Shown in pieces: positions 11,701 through 24,433 of a stretch of DNA of 64,000 bases. The stretch is from Whalleya microplaca (taxonomy: Eukaryota; Ascomycota; Sordariomycetes; Xylariales; Xylariaceae): contig MU385721.1 in NCBI GenBank assembly GCA_022497155.1, positions 558,001-622,000 on the forward strand. Reading direction: 5' to 3'. The notes beneath the pieces were generated by a model. That model did no database searches, was not told the DNA's origin, and was given only the letters and a program-made list of their open reading frames with translations. The position numbers and the translations under genes were made by a program. Within the stretch, counting starts at the first letter, position 1; each line of letters starts with the position of its first letter.

Positions 11701-12617
11701 AAGGGGGGTGTTTGCGAGCTACACGTACATGTACATGTACAGTATACGCGACAAATGACGAGGGGTCCTCGTGACCTACCCCTGTACATGTAGTTCTCTC
11801 TTACAAGGTTGCTTCTGGTATGTGTGTACTTCGGTACTCCGTACCTACCTCTACCTAGGTAGTTAGGTGGTATTATGCGGCATGTTATGCGGTAAAGCGT
11901 GGTGGCTTGCACCGATATGCGGGGTCGTGGCTCACCAAATCGACTATGCGTCGTGACCCTGCAACCCCTGATTTGCTGCCCTCTCTTGACATCCCACTCC
12001 CACGCATTAACTCATGACAGCACGTTTCCAATTTTCGTGACTCTGAACTTCTACTTGCTCGATGTGCCCTTGGCAAATAGGTTTGCAAATATTTTTGCCA
12101 TCTTGTTGTATTGATTCCCAAAGTACGGAATGCAGTATCAGACGTGCTCGACAGCCAGCCTCGCCTCCAGTCATGCCGGGCGGCCAGCTTGCCAGGCCTG
12201 CCAGGATGGCCAATGCTAAGGTTATATCTTGCTTGACAGGTTGAGAGGGCTGACATACTTCGTGGCTTCGTCACTACTCAGGTAGCCCAACCACAAAAAG
12301 GCATAGCTTTATGCTTGGGCGAGCTTCTAACCCCAACTGACATCATCATTCCTTGCTGGCCCGCTCACTGTGCCGCGCGGAAGCGATTGCAGACTAATGA
12401 GATATTAGACTGGCACTTTGTTAAGGTTTTCCGTTTCACTATATTCCTCGTGGTAGGTACCTTGTAACTCTCGACTCTTCAGCTTTTTGTGACTATTATT
12501 TAAACCGGTTTTCTTATAACATCGGCCGTTTCCGTGCTTGAAAGTGGTGATATCTGCCCTCTGAGCTTGCCAAACGTTAATTACAGTTGTGACAAAACGA
12601 TCTAGTTTTAAGCAGCT
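8790..12617. other. Long intergenic stretch, no supported gene
   Basis: This is 3.8 kb between the secreted-protein gene and Egt1. The open frames present (for example 10741-11277 minus and 11885-12274 minus) are low-complexity, lack family resemblance and do not extend by splicing. Notable motifs are an ACCTAGGT at 11853-11860, GCCTAGGT at 11478-11485 and a TGTACATGTACA-type palindromic run near 11720-11740. The last few hundred bases are the Egt1 promoter. Confidence 0.5.
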
Positions 12618-15600
12618 ATGCCATCTGCTGTCGAGTCTTCCTACGAGCCTCAATGGGGCGCCACACCATCCAAGCCAGGAAAAGGAGCTGGGCCTAACGT
12701 TGACATTATTGACATTCGGCAGGCTGCCGTTGAGATCAATCTCAAAGAAGAAATCCACCACCAGATCCGCCCTCAAGAGGGACCGAGGAGGTTGCCTACC
12801 TTATTACTGTACGACGAGAGGGGCCTGCAGCTTTTCGAAGAGGTCAGGCAGAGGTACAACCTGCCAGTCAGTTCATAACACTGACTGGGATTCAGATCAC
12901 CTATTTGGAAGAATACTACTTGACAAACTATGAAATTCAAGTCTTGCGGCGTTCTGCTAGTGCCATCGCCAAGGCCATTACGTCTGGGTCCCTAGTGATC
13001 GAACTGGGTAGTGGGTAGGTTTACCTTGTAATACATCTTGTGCAACCTTGAGATTACTAATTAACTCTTTGCCTTTGGCCAGAAACCTGAGAAAGGTGCT
13101 CCACTTGCTTCAAGCTCTCGAGGACGCTGGCAAGAATGTTGACTATTATGCTCTTGACTTGTCAGAACAAGAGCTTCATAGAACTCTTGCTCAGCTCCCA
13201 GCTTTTCGCCATGTACGTTGCCACGGCCTTCTCGGTACATACGATGATGGCCGTGAGTGGCTAAAAGGCCCGTCGATCTCCGCCAAGCGCAAGTGTGTCT
13301 TGAGTCTAGGATCTAGCATCGGTACGAACTTCAGCGCCCAGCAAGTACTTCCAGAATTGATCGATCTTGGTTAGGCAATTTCCATCGACATGAAGCAGCC
13401 TCATTTCTGAGAGGTTTTGCCGATGTTCTTCAGCCGACCGATAGCTTCCTTATTGGACTGGATTCATGCACCAATCCCTCCAAGGTCTAGTAGGTGACGA
13501 AGCCCACCCTTTCCTTCTTTCCGAAGATAGCAAGCCACTGACGGTCAAACTTTAGTCACGCGTACAATGGTGAGTATCATTAACTCGCAGATTGAACTAT
13601 ACTGAACTCCATATGCTGTGTTCAAGACAGGCAAGGGGTCACGCACAAGTCAGTTAGATACTACATTACCCATCCTTCAACCTATAGATCTGGATGCTGA
13701 CTGGCCAAGGTTCATTGAAAATGGGCTCATCCGCGCAAATGAGGTGCTCGGACAGAGGGCATTTGAACTGGATGACTGGCAAGTTATCGGTGAATACGTC
13801 TATGACAACGAAGGAGGGCGCCACCAGGCATTCTATTCGCCCATTCATGACACTGTTGTGTTGGGTGAAACCATCAAAGCCCAAGAACGTATTCAGGTCG
13901 AACAGAGCCTGAAGTACTCGAAAGAGGGCTGCAACAACCTGTGGAAGTCGGCAGGTATGATCGAGTCTGATCGTTGGATGACCGAAGATGAAGACTATGG
14001 TAAGTGACCAATGGGTTCCTTTGTCTATCCAACCCTGGTAATACGGGGGCTACCGTGTGCCCATAACGCCCGACCCGCGAATAAACAGGGCTTCCCCACG
14101 TTTTAGGAGACTTGCAGTACACGTCAGACCATTCGGGAGGCCTTGTCGTCACAGACCTGCCTATTAATAACCTTGTGCTCATCAATCGTGGCTTTAAATG
14201 CGGGGCGGACCCTGACTGCTCTTGGGATTTCCGAGTCAAGGTCAGATCGGCTCAACTAACTGTCTGCAGGGCTTCATTTGTTAACTAAACCGAACATGTC
14301 GTTCAGCCTAAACCCATCCGAATATGCTCGGTTCAATATCCCGCCCCTGAGTGACTTCGAGAGTCTATGGGCTTCTTGGGACATTGTTGCTAGACGAATG
14401 CTACCTAATGAGGAACTCCTTGACAAGCCTATCAAACTCCGGAACGCCTGCATTTTTTACCTCGGTCACATACCTACGTTTCTTGACATCCAGTTGACCA
14501 AAACAACGAAGAACCCTCCCACTGAACCAGCATTTTACGGTGCTATCTTTGAAAGGGGAATAGACCCAGACGTGGACAACCCTGACATTTGCCACCAACA
14601 CTCAGAAATTCCAGAGGAATGGCCGCCCGTGGAAGAAATTATAGAGTACCAGGACCGCGTACGGGACAGACTCAGAAGTCTATATTCCGTAGGATTGGAG
14701 AACATCCCGAGGAATGTCGGGAGGGCCATCTGGGTTGGGTTCGAACATGAGATCATGCACATGGAGACGTTATTATACATGATGCTGCAAAGCGACAAAA
14801 CTCTTCCACCGCCTCACACAGCACGTCCCGACTTCGAGTCTTTAGCTCGAGAAGCATATGCTGCAAGAGTCGACAATAAGTGGTTCGACATACCTGAGCA
14901 GAAGATCTCGATAGGGTTTGATGACCCCGAGGATGTGCTAGTCTCGAGTGGACACTTTGGATGGTCAGCGTTGCTTCTGGTTCGTATTGGCTCCAGGGCT
15001 AACTAAATGGTAGGGACAACGAGAAACCACAGAGAACTGAACAGGTACACCGCTTCCAAGCCAAAGGGAGGCCTATTACGAACGAGGAGGTGAGCTTCAC
15101 CATCAGTAGAGAAGAGGCGGCTCTGACGCGCTTTAGTATGCACAATATATGTACGATATGAAGGCAACTAAACTTCCTGCGTCGTGGGCTGAGGTAGGAC
15201 CAAAGGACTATAATGGCACTAATGGCAATGCCGGTGGGCAAACGAATGACTATTATGCGAACGGTCATACTAATGGGCTCAACCCTCATCCGGCTGTTCC
15301 TCACTCCTTCCTAGAAGGGAAGTCTGTACGCACGGTCTATGGGTTGGTGCCACTCAAATATGCGCTCGACTGGCCGATTTTCGCCTCATATGATGAGCTT
15401 GTTGGATGTGCCGCCTGGTTGGGTGGTCGAATTCCCACGTTTGAAGAAGCCCGGAGCATTTATACATACGTTGACATTGCGAAGGGAAAGGAAGCTGAGC
15501 GTAAACTTGGAAAGACAGTCCCAGCAGTCAATGCGTAAGTGCTCCTACCTACATCAGCCTAGCAACAAATACACATTACCTGACTCTGAATATGTTTAAA

Positions 15601-16159
15601 TAGTCATCTATTGAACGATGGCGTTCAGGAGACGCCACCATCGAACCCCTCGCAACTAGTCGATGGGGGGCCATCCTCTAACGAGCTCTTTATCGACCTT
15701 AATGGTGCCAATATCGGCTTCCAACATTGGCATCCCGTTGCTGTGACCCCACATGGCAATCGTTTGGCCGGTCAGGCCCAGATGGGAGGAGTGTGGGAGT
15801 GGACAAGCTCTCCTCTGCGGAAGCACGAGGGCTTCAAACCCATGACCCTATACCCGAAATACACCGGTAAGACATCCCACGTTGGTTACAAAGTACTGCA
15901 AGTGTAAACTGATCGCTGAAATCTCAGCCGACTTCTTCGACGGCAAACATAACATCGTCCTCGGTGGTTCCTGGTCGACCCATCCACGGATTGCGGGTAG
16001 AAAGAGTTTGTATGTGACCTCCAGGCTCCTCCTTTTGACTACTTGCTAGCCACGGGTGTCCCCTGTCCCCTCATAAGCTAATACATGATTAGTGTAAACT
16101 GGTATCAGCGCAATTATCCTTACGCCTGGACCGGCGCAAGGCTCGTCCGGGACTTATAG
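12618..16159 (+). CDS. egt1: Ergothioneine biosynthesis protein Egt1 (methyltransferase plus sulfoxide synthase)
   Basis: Thirteen exons: 12618-12842, 12896-13014, 13083-13321, 13375-13489, 13556-13569, 13627-13648, 13710-13999, 14270-14963, 15014-15089, 15137-15534, 15604-15866, 15928-16009, 16093-16159; 867 aa, the usual fungal Egt1 length. The N-terminal half is an EgtD-like SAM methyltransferase that makes hercynine from histidine (LVIELGSGNLRK, VLSLGSSIGNF, GLDSCTNPSKVYHAYND, QVIGEYVYD, QVEQSLKYS). The C-terminal half is an EgtB-like iron enzyme. It has a DinB-type domain with an HXXXHXE iron triad (FEHEIMHMETL) and a formylglycine-enzyme-like domain (GRIPTFEEAR, GFQHWHPVAV, GGVWEWTSS, VLGGSWSTHPRIAGRKS). 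It forms hercynylcysteine sulfoxide with O2; the Egt2 lyase is not in this window. Two exons are tiny (14 and 22 nt) and one intron is 270 nt, several times the others. All frames join without a break. Confidence 0.95.
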
Positions 16160-16980
16160 AGTGAATTGTCAAGCCCTAAACTGAAGCCTCAGTTCTCAAC
16201 AACTGGTGGTGATGTAATTCATTTCTGCTTCGGTTGACTACGGTGAATCAACTTCATCCTAGCCATGGAGCTATATTAGGAGATACCTTCAAGTTGCATG
16301 AAACAGTGGAAGAGAAAACTATGACTCTACATAAGTGGCGTGGGGGAGAGCTATGTGGGGGTCCAAGCATGTTATCCAGGCGTTTTGCGGGTTCTTCCTC
16401 ATGAACCAGCTACATTCGTACATTACCTAGTATATCTCAAGCAGCCGACAACCTGAAGTCAACGAGATTTGATCGCGATGATAATTTGATGGTCTGGGTA
16501 GTCTTTTCTGGTCTTTTCTGTTCCGTCATCTACACACGAAAGTCGTGCTTTTCGGACTACTACCTATTGATACATGGTCTCATCTTCTTCGGAGCTGCTA
16601 GCCATAAGCTCATCTCTCTTGAGAGCCCAATTATCTAAGTTATTTCAATATCAACCACGTCGAATATCATGGATGGCCAAACCCCTTGAAGGTATCTGGG
16701 TCTGTAAAACGTTTCGCCCCGTAAATGCAGGACCTCCTCACAGGCATCCTCTTCCTCAGCGTACCCAGCAGTGCAGGGGCTGCTGTGCTGAGGAGTTCCA
16801 TATCATGTCTAGGCCAGAGAATCAGCTTAAGATTCCGGCTGTAACCGAGGATAGCCTCTTATCAAGCATCGTGCCTCGCCATGCACGTGTGGACGGAAAT
16901 CCCATCCGTAGGTAAAGGTCCAGTCTGGCCGCGGGCCAACCGATTAATTTCAAAAAAATGGCAAAGGTAACCATCCCCCC
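16160..16980. other. Convergent intergenic region, Egt1 / eIF2B alpha
   Basis: This holds the 3' regions of two convergent genes. The open frame 16574-16915 shows no family likeness and is treated as chance. Nothing else was recognised. Confidence 0.55.
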
Positions 16981-18157
16981 TTAATACAAGAAATCTATAA
17001 TCTGCTTGGCGACAGCCGACGGCTCAAGTACGCCGTTATCTGAGAAAAAGGATGTGATGTATTTCGGTGGCTGCGTCATTGTCAGCAAAAGGCGAACCGT
17101 CACCTATTTTAGGGCCCATTGCACATACCGTATAATCCACAGGATCCGCAATAGGCTCCTTGACCTCCTCTTCCTTGCCTTCCAGTGTCTTGTTCGTGTG
17201 GAACTGGATCATGTTCTGGTCGAATCCCAACTCGAACTGGGTTAACGGGAAAGTCTTGCCGAACTTGTGCTGCTCGGCGGCGACGAAGAAGTCCTTCTTG
17301 AGCGCCTTCGCCAGCAGGGCAATCTGGTACGTGCCCATGCGAGAAATGATCCCGCCGTTCGCCGTCACTGCCTCGGCGCCCACCAGGACCATGCTGACCT
17401 TAGACATGGAATACGCAATCGCCGACTCGGGGATCGTCGCCACGGGGACGCCTTTGGCTCGTAATGCAGCAACCACCCGGTTGCTTTCCGTGCGCCGCGC
17501 TTCGTTCATCACGTGGATGACCTTGAACCGTCTGCGTCCGTCTCCCGGGATGGATTCCGCTGCTCTGCCCAGTAATGTTCCCACAACTCTCGAGCCTCCA
17601 TGGGTCAGTATTGTGTGGCTATCGTGAATGTAACGTCTGCTGATGGTAGCGATCTGCTCCCTGGCCTCCTTGGCCCGCTGGGCGAAGAGGCGCCCGTTGC
17701 GCATCAGGTGCTGGCGCACGACCTCGAAGTTCTCGTGACTACTAGTCTCCTTGCCGTCGGGACCGGGCTGCTTAAGCGAGAGCACGAGGTACTGCTGGAA
17801 GAGGTCGGTGCCGTGGGTCAGGGCGACGGGGTTGCGGACGGCGGCGCGCAGCTTCGCCGACTGCGTCTTGACGAGATCCATAGTCTCGAAGACGGTCTTG
17901 GCGGACGACTGACCCAGCGCCTCGATCAGCGCCTCGATCGCGGCCACCGGCATCGTGAGCTCCGGGTCGTCGGCGAGGAGCTTGTGGTAGGTCTGGACGA
18001 TGCTGGAAGGACATGGCTGTCAGCTTCGGCATTCAACAAGATTGGGAAAGGTATCATTCATTAAATAGGTAGCAGGCGACACATAGTGGACGTACTCAAA
18101 GGACTCGATGTCCGGGTTGCTGCGAATAGGCAGCTCGCGCTCTTCGAGGACTGACAT
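16981..18157 (-). CDS. GCN3: Translation initiation factor eIF2B subunit alpha (Gcn3-type)
   Basis: Three exons (18096-18157, 17129-18002, 16981-17070) give 341 aa, close to the usual eIF2B-alpha size. Family signatures include DDPELTMPVAAIEALIEAL near residue 40, ILTHGGSRVV, FKVIHVMNEARRTESN and MVLVGAEAVTANGGIISRMG. The Rossmann-like C-terminus ends in VDYTPPKYITSFFSDNGVLEPSAVAKQIIDFLY (split here only by the last intron). The subunit is the regulatory alpha chain of the decameric guanine-nucleotide exchange factor for eIF2. It senses phosphorylated eIF2 in the cytoplasm and so underlies the integrated stress or general amino-acid control response. The start at 18157 opens MSVLEERELP and joins the conserved FDIVQTYHKLL. 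An extra upstream exon cannot be excluded. Confidence 0.92.
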
Positions 18158-20758
18158 GATCGGTATTCCTGTATCGTAACCTAGGATGGTGGAATATTGT
18201 TCGACAGAACAAACCAAGGCTGCTCTCACCAGTGCTTAAGAGCCCTGAGCACAATGAATCTTGAACGTTGTTAGTAAATTTGGCGGTACGGAATACACTT
18301 TGCAAAGATAAAGACAAAAAGTTATAGCTCCAACTTACCAGGCTGCCAGGTACGTATGAGTCAAATCGCGGGGAGGTCACCACTAAACGCGAGCCAGCTG
18401 CTGCAATGAATGCCCCGCATAGCCAAGGTACCATGTACATGTATCCACATAGGTACCTAGGTACCCTGTATCCCTATCCAGGGGTCTTCGCACATCACTC
18501 CCCCCCTTTTTATCTATATAACTTGCATATAAGTCACCTAGACTCTTTGCAACATCGGTTATGTCGACATGTATTTAACAGCCTCGCCATCTACCTATAA
18601 TTAACCGTTGAATAATTCACCGCCTTACCGAAGACAGCATTAAGCCATCAATCATTATACGAAATGCGACTCTTATCAAAATGTGATTCCGGTGGAATAG
18701 GTAAGGACAGCATGAAGAGCGAAAGACGGAGTCTTCCGTCACCTATCTATGATAGCAACGATCCGATACTTGTCTAGCTCCTCTACTTATGTTGATCTCA
18801 CTGGATGGTTAGAGGATACAACACTGTTAACATACATCGGGTTATCATAGACGACTAAATTATTTCATACCATTAAATGAATTCCATCATCTTCTTCCCG
18901 CCGAGTAAGAAAAGGCACCCTTTCATTATACATGTAATGATCAAACTAGAGATCGCATTGGACCCCCACCTAGAGCTAGAATTAAATGTTTAATTCTGTC
19001 CTACTTCTACTCTTGGCAATATTGGAGAGGTATAGTAGTCGCTACATAGATAATTACTTGGCTTTCTTAAGGAATCAATGAGTATCTCCCAGCGTCATTC
19101 ATTTCCCCTTATGTCCTCTCTCAGGAGTTGAAATTCCAATCTTGAAACCCCCAATACTTACCTAGGTAATATGTTTGAGCAGAGAATATGCCAACTCTAA
19201 ATACTATAGTCTAGATAAGCTTTTGGTGCTCCCTCTTTACTAATGTAACCCCTAACGCTCCCATAGCTAGCACTTTAGTCATGCAAGGCTCTGTTATCGA
19301 AGACTGAGATGACAGGAACCGTTGCTAATCAATTGAAAACTTGATGTATCCCTCCTTCTGTCCTGTGTCAACGGCACAAATTTCGCATTGGCAGCTTATG
19401 TAGAGAGTAGGGATTCACGGAACATATATCGTAATACTATATTACTCACCGAGGTAGGTATGTGCGTGAATTTTTCCCCTGACCTTGAATGTTCCATGTG
19501 ACGTTTGGAGGTGCAATAAAGGGTTCTGAGGGATGACAATCGATTAAGTACTACGGGAAGATATCAATGGCAAGATCATTATTCTCGCCCACTACTTACT
19601 GTGTCATATAATATGAAATTACCAACCAGGTAAATAGCACTTTAAAGCGTCTTCTCAACTGACATGTTGATGTCGTCTGCGAGAATGTATGCTGGCGTTA
19701 AAATGTAGGCGTTCGGCCATGCTGAGCCTAATTGCAACTACATCAATCGGGGGACACATAAGAGCGTCTATACGAATCAGACAGAATATCGGGGTGTGAC
19801 TTTGGGCTTCAACGTCTTGAACTCGCTGATGTCAGAAATTAATAGGCGGAATACCCACGGACGAAAATAACAAAGTCCGCCCCCGTTCACATAAATTCCG
19901 TGTTTAAAGCTTGTGCAGACGTATGTTTCCGAGTTCAAGGCTCGCCGTATTTCTCGAGGGCATTCAAGAGACATAGTTGTGATAAAAACATTATTATTTC
20001 CAATAAAATGCATGAGAGGAGCAGCTTCGGTTTGCTGCTTAACTTGTTGCTTGTTGCAACTGATGAATAGGGGGATGCCATATCGCTACCGGTTAGTTAA
20101 TGAAGGCTAGGCCTCAATCCTCCATGGAAACCTAGGGTTTTGACAAAGCAATATCTGAGTAACTCGGAAACTGTCTCAATTCATCGATTGTCTTTAAATG
20201 ACTTACAATGGTCTTGTTGAATGCTAAATGCTTGCACAAATGAGAGGGCCTCCGTCATTAGGGTCTGACTTCATATAGTAAGCTGCTCCACGCTACCCCC
20301 GAAAGAGAACGAACTATTTAGAGTCTTGTAATAGGAATATCATGTTGGTCTTATGAAGAAATGTACATATTTGATAGAGCAGTAATCAAACGTATATGGT
20401 TGGTAGTCTAGAGGCGGTCCTGCATACTGGGGTAAGCGAACTTTGAAATCTGATAGGTAACATGGTAACATGGCAACACCTGTATTTGCTGAAGGTTACG
20501 AATTGAGTTGATATATAACGAATACGTTGACGGATTGAATGGGAGTTCGTGAGAATATTTTATTGATTTTTTTCTAAGGGCTCTCGTAGATGTAGTCGCC
20601 CATACGTTCATTATATATTACACGAGCATTATTGCACCCGGCCACCCAATAGCATAGCCGGCGTCTTAATTATCTCGGCTGCTCCGTCTCTTCCATATTA
20701 GCACAATCAGTCAGCAGAGTCACCACTCGTTAAGATATAGATAGTCGTGAACCTGGTA
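18158..20758. other. Intergenic, AT-rich, no supported gene
   Basis: This is 2.6 kb with only short scattered open frames. ACCTAGGT palindromes lie at 18455-18462 (within GGTACCTAGGTACC) and 19160-19167. It includes the eIF2B-alpha promoter and the 3' flank of the 2EXR gene. Confidence 0.5.
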
Positions 20759-21472
20759 TTAGGCGCAGGCATGGTCGTCCGCCTGCATTTCCCTCTCCGT
20801 TGATATGACCTTCGATTTTAGCGCCAGAGGCGGTAAGCTGGGCTGCTCGTAGAATTCTTCCTTCGCATCGCCGATCGTATAGCTCGAGCCGACCTCATAG
20901 GTGAACGATTCCTTCACACAGGAAAGCAACCGATATAACTCCGACATATCGCCCGCCGGATCGGCCAAATCAACATCCTTATGCCGTTCCTCCTCCGCCG
21001 CTGTCCAGTCGCTTAGGACCAAGTAGACCTCCTTCACGTTCGGGAAACTCTGCATTAACGTGTACTTGTTGTAAGTCTCCCAGGGCCGTCTTATAGCAGG
21101 CTTGACATAGTCGATCGCGAGGTTGACTACCTCGTCAATTCCCATCACAAGCTCCGTGAAAGCCCGTGCATCATCGTCATAACCCATAGCCGGCGGTCGA
21201 GGTAGGTAGAGGGTATCCAAGTCAGGGCAGAAGTAGATGCTGGGCTCGTGGGATTCTGTGCCGAATAATCTCTTGTAGATCCTCAACCCTTCGAGACGCG
21301 ACTCTCGACAGGCGTGGAGGAGGGCCGGAGGCGTTGCCAAAGTCGTACATCGATCGTTTTCGGAGTCGTAGAATACCTCGACGACTCTGTCATGGCAGGT
21401 ATGACGCCATATCTGGAGCCTCAGCTCGATGGGCAGCAGAGAGAAGAGACTAAACGACACATGCTCCGACAT
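20759..21472 (-). CDS. 2EXR domain-containing protein
   Basis: A single exon encodes 237 aa starting at an ATG at 21472. The N-terminus has the 2EXR signature: FSLLPIELRLQIWRHTC, then RVVEVFYD, then PALLHACRESRLEGLRIYKR. This is followed by IYFCPDLDTLYLPRPP, a stretch conserved in many members. The C-terminal third is acidic and variable. The 2EXR family is a very large, fungus-expanded group without a known biochemical activity; some members resemble F-box-associated folds. No intron, frameshift or signal peptide is visible. It is isolated by more than 1.5 kb on each side. Confidence 0.85.
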   Translation of the reverse strand: MSEHVSFSLFSLLPIELRLQIWRHTCHDRVVEVFYDSENDRCTTLATPPALLHACRESRLEGLRIYKRLFGTESHEPSIYFCPDLDTLYLPRPPAMGYDDDARAFTELVMGIDEVVNLAIDYVKPAIRRPWETYNKYTLMQSFPNVKEVYLVLSDWTAAEEERHKDVDLADPAGDMSELYRLLSCVKESFTYEVGSSYTIGDAKEEFYEQPSLPPLALKSKVISTEREMQADDHACA

Positions 21473-23046
21473 GGTGGTAGCCTTGCAGATGCGGAGAGGA
21501 GCCGATTAGGCGGGTTGGGCGGGAGATGAACGACTGGACTTCCAAGTCAACCACGATGTGAAAAGGCGGGAGAGGAGGCTGCGAGAGAAAAGCTTTTCAA
21601 TGGCGGCAGCCAAGCAACAACTTAACCAGGAACCCTATTTTTTAGACTTGGGGCGCCCAGCCGGCCCCAGACTCAAGGGATGGTCCTTGTTATGTCGCTT
21701 TTTCAATGCGTCTCGGCCACTTGCTCTGATCACATTGGGTACGCTTTGTCCCAGGGAAAAGCCAAGAAGATAATCCTCCGGGTAGAGCTGATCATCTATC
21801 AAGTTGGGAGATCCGAGAACCAGGTGGCCAGGCCGAGGTCAGGCAGGTCAGGTAAGGCAACTCGCTTGAGCTCCGGATCAGGGTACCACAGAGAACACCG
21901 AACTGGGCAACTGCCGAGATGCAATGCTATACAGCATACAGCCTGTGAAGAAGCGACAGCTAGCTATCTAGAGTGCATACATGCCAACGGAGTGCCCTGC
22001 TTACATACGTATGGACGGGTGTGGTGGCAGCTGAGGTCGGCACAGTATTATACATGTAGACGGAGAGAGCACGGGAAAAAAGCCTCCATTGTTTCTCCAG
22101 ATTGGGCATCTTTCTCTGGGGACAAGGGTCCTCGAGTGGAGCGGTCCAGCCCTCATGTAATAGTAAGATCGTATGATTTCCCAGGTAGGGCCAGGAAGGA
22201 GGTTTGAAAAGAGCTGCATCTGGATTCTCGATGAGGAATGCAATGGCAGCCAAGCGGCGGCTTAACCCCGAAAGTTTCCGGTTTCGGCTGCTTACAGGGC
22301 ATTGTCAGGCCACAAATCCACTGTTTTTCGAAACTTCTACCCCCAACGCTGCTGAACTGGCGCTAACATAATGCCCGACATTTTCCAGTGCAGAGACCGG
22401 CGTCAAATTTGACTACGACTCAGCCAGCCAGTTGCTTTAAGATACAGATTACATATAGGAACTTTTTATTAATTAGATCTTGATTTCTATTTTTTCTCCC
22501 TATAAATTAATCATTATACTATAACTACAGTTTAACAAACCATCATATACCTTAGGTATCCATAAGACGAAATTATCTACCTATGAGAAGAAAGAAAACG
22601 AGTTAGCCAGGTAAACTAGGTAAGTTGCTAGAAGCCATGGCTTTACGAAGTTCTATTTACCCCTGAAAATATGTTGGTATAAGGTAAGGTAGGTAATAGT
22701 TTTGCTAGTATTCCGTAATGACAGCCGTATAATAGGCTTACAAGGCGGACCACTAAAAAGTCGAGACTGGAAATTTATCGAGGTCGCGTGTCCAATACGA
22801 TCCGCAACTCAATTAAAATTTTCCTTCCACACGCAATCTATTAACCTGCCTATATGCAAACTTCATGCACATCACCCGATTCCCTTACTACGGATAGGAC
22901 TCCACCTGCGGCTACCCTTGCGTACAGCTTACATAGTATCTACTATCTGCCTACCTACTACCTACATAGATCCCCGATAGTCCTAGTATAGTAGTAGTAT
23001 GACGTAGCAATCTCCGATATATATCGTACTAACAATTATCTGCTCC
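21473..23046. other. Intergenic between 2EXR gene and TGT
   Basis: Contains the divergent promoters of the two genes. A 175-codon open frame at 21680-22207 has no recognisable similarity. A loose direct repeat (GGCAGCCAAGC followed by CTTAACC) occurs near 21604 and 22235. No gene is supported. Confidence 0.5.
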
Positions 23047-24433
23047 ATGCTAAGAAGGATGGCTAGCACGATAGCCTCCTCATCTTCAGCCGCTCTCACG
23101 TTCGACCTCGTCGCCCGTTGTTCTGTAAGTCCGTACACACTTCCCCTGAGCTCAGAACTCCTTACGGGGCCGTCAGACGTCTGACCCCCGTTCCAGACAA
23201 CTCGAGCTCGAGCTTCTGTCTTGACGCTCCCCCATGGACCGGTGCAACTCCCCATGTTCATGCCCGTGGCGACACAGGCGTCGCTGAAAGGCTTAACTCC
23301 CGAACAGCTGGAGGAGACCGGATGTCGCCTGTGTCTGAACAACACCTACCATCTAGGCCTGAAGCCCGGACAGGAGGTTCTTGCTGCGGTGGGAGGCGCA
23401 CACAAGCTGCAAGGATGGAATCACAACATCTTGACAGATAGCGGAGGGTATGTTACCTTACCGTGCTATATAACTATACACTCACAACATGTGTCTTGAG
23501 GACTGACCGGCTCATCAAAGCTTCCAGATGGTCAGCCTACTAAAGCTCGCCAACATCACCGAGGAGGGCGTCAGGTTTCTGAGTCCCCACGACGGCACGC
23601 CCATGCTCTTGACGCCCGAGCACTCGATATCGCTGCAGAATACCATCGGCAGCGACATCATCATGCAGCTGGACGACGTGCTCGTGACGACCTCGCCGGA
23701 CGCCGCGCGCATGCGCGAGGCCATGGAGCGCAGCGTCCGGTGGCTGGACCGGTGCCTAGCGGCGCACGCGAACCCGTCTTCGCAGAACCTGTTCTGCATC
23801 ATCCAGGGCGGGCTGGACATCGCCATGCGGCGGGCGTGCTGCCGGGAGATGGTCGCGCGCGACACGCCCGGGATCGCCATCGGCGGCCTGAGCGGCGGCG
23901 AGGCCAAGTCCGATTACTGCGCCGTGGTGGCGACGTGCACGGCGCTGCTGCCGGAACTGAAGCCGCGCTACGTCATGGGCATCGGGTACCCCGAGGACCT
24001 AGTCGTCAGCGTCGCGCTCGGCGCCGACATGTTCGACTGCGTGTGGCCGACGCGCACGGCGCGGTTCGGGAACGCGATCACGAGGCGCGGCGTCCTGAAT
24101 ATCAAGAACGCGAAGTACACCAACGACTTCGGGCCCCTGGAGGAGGGCTGCGGGTGCATGTGTTGCGATAAGCGCCGGATGGGGATCACGCGCGCTTTCG
24201 TCCACCATAATGCGGGTAAGGAGACGGTGGCCGCGCACCTCCTTACCATACATAACGTGTGGTACCAGCTCAACCTCATGAGGGAGGTTAGGGCGGCTAT
24301 CATAGCCGATAGGTATCCGGCGTTCCTGCGGCAGTTCTTTGCCGATTTATATCCAGATAAGGCCAAGTACCCTGAATGGGCTGTAGATGCCCTCCGGGGG
24401 GTAGGCGTAGATCTATACACAGAAGATACATGA
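23047..24433 (+). CDS. Queuine tRNA-ribosyltransferase catalytic subunit (eukaryotic TGT)
   Basis: Three exons (23047-23124, 23197-23447, 23521-24433) give 413 aa. The enzyme swaps guanine-34 for queuine in tRNAs with GUN anticodons, working with a QTRT2-type partner. Seen in order: PMFMPVATQASLKGL; NNTYHLGLKPG; TDSGGFQMVSL, carrying the first catalytic Asp; SQNLFCIIQGGLD; GIAIGGLSGGE; VMGIGYPEDL; DMFDCVWPTRTARFG, carrying the nucleophile Asp; and a zinc site CGCMCC (C-x-C-xx-C spacing) with HH about 20 residues on. A second in-frame ATG at 23059 could be the start; the first would add a short basic tail. The last exon is very GC-rich in third positions. The gene is complete. Confidence 0.94.

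Noticed and set aside
13482..13570. Apparent frameshift or stop in egt1 after DSCTNPSK
   Set aside because: Resolved by using the donor GTAGGT at 13490, which gives KVYHAYND without any lesion.
21680..22207. 175-codon open frame, plus strand
   Set aside because: No recognisable domain, composition like translated non-coding DNA, no splice-extended conserved partner.
21600..22260. Direct repeat GGCAGCCAAGC...CTTAACC
   Set aside because: Only ~25 loosely matching bases with no flanking duplication; too weak to call an element.
12618..24433. A secondary-metabolite cluster around egt1
   Set aside because: Neighbours are eIF2B alpha, a 2EXR protein and TGT; no Egt2, transporter or tailoring enzyme is adjacent.
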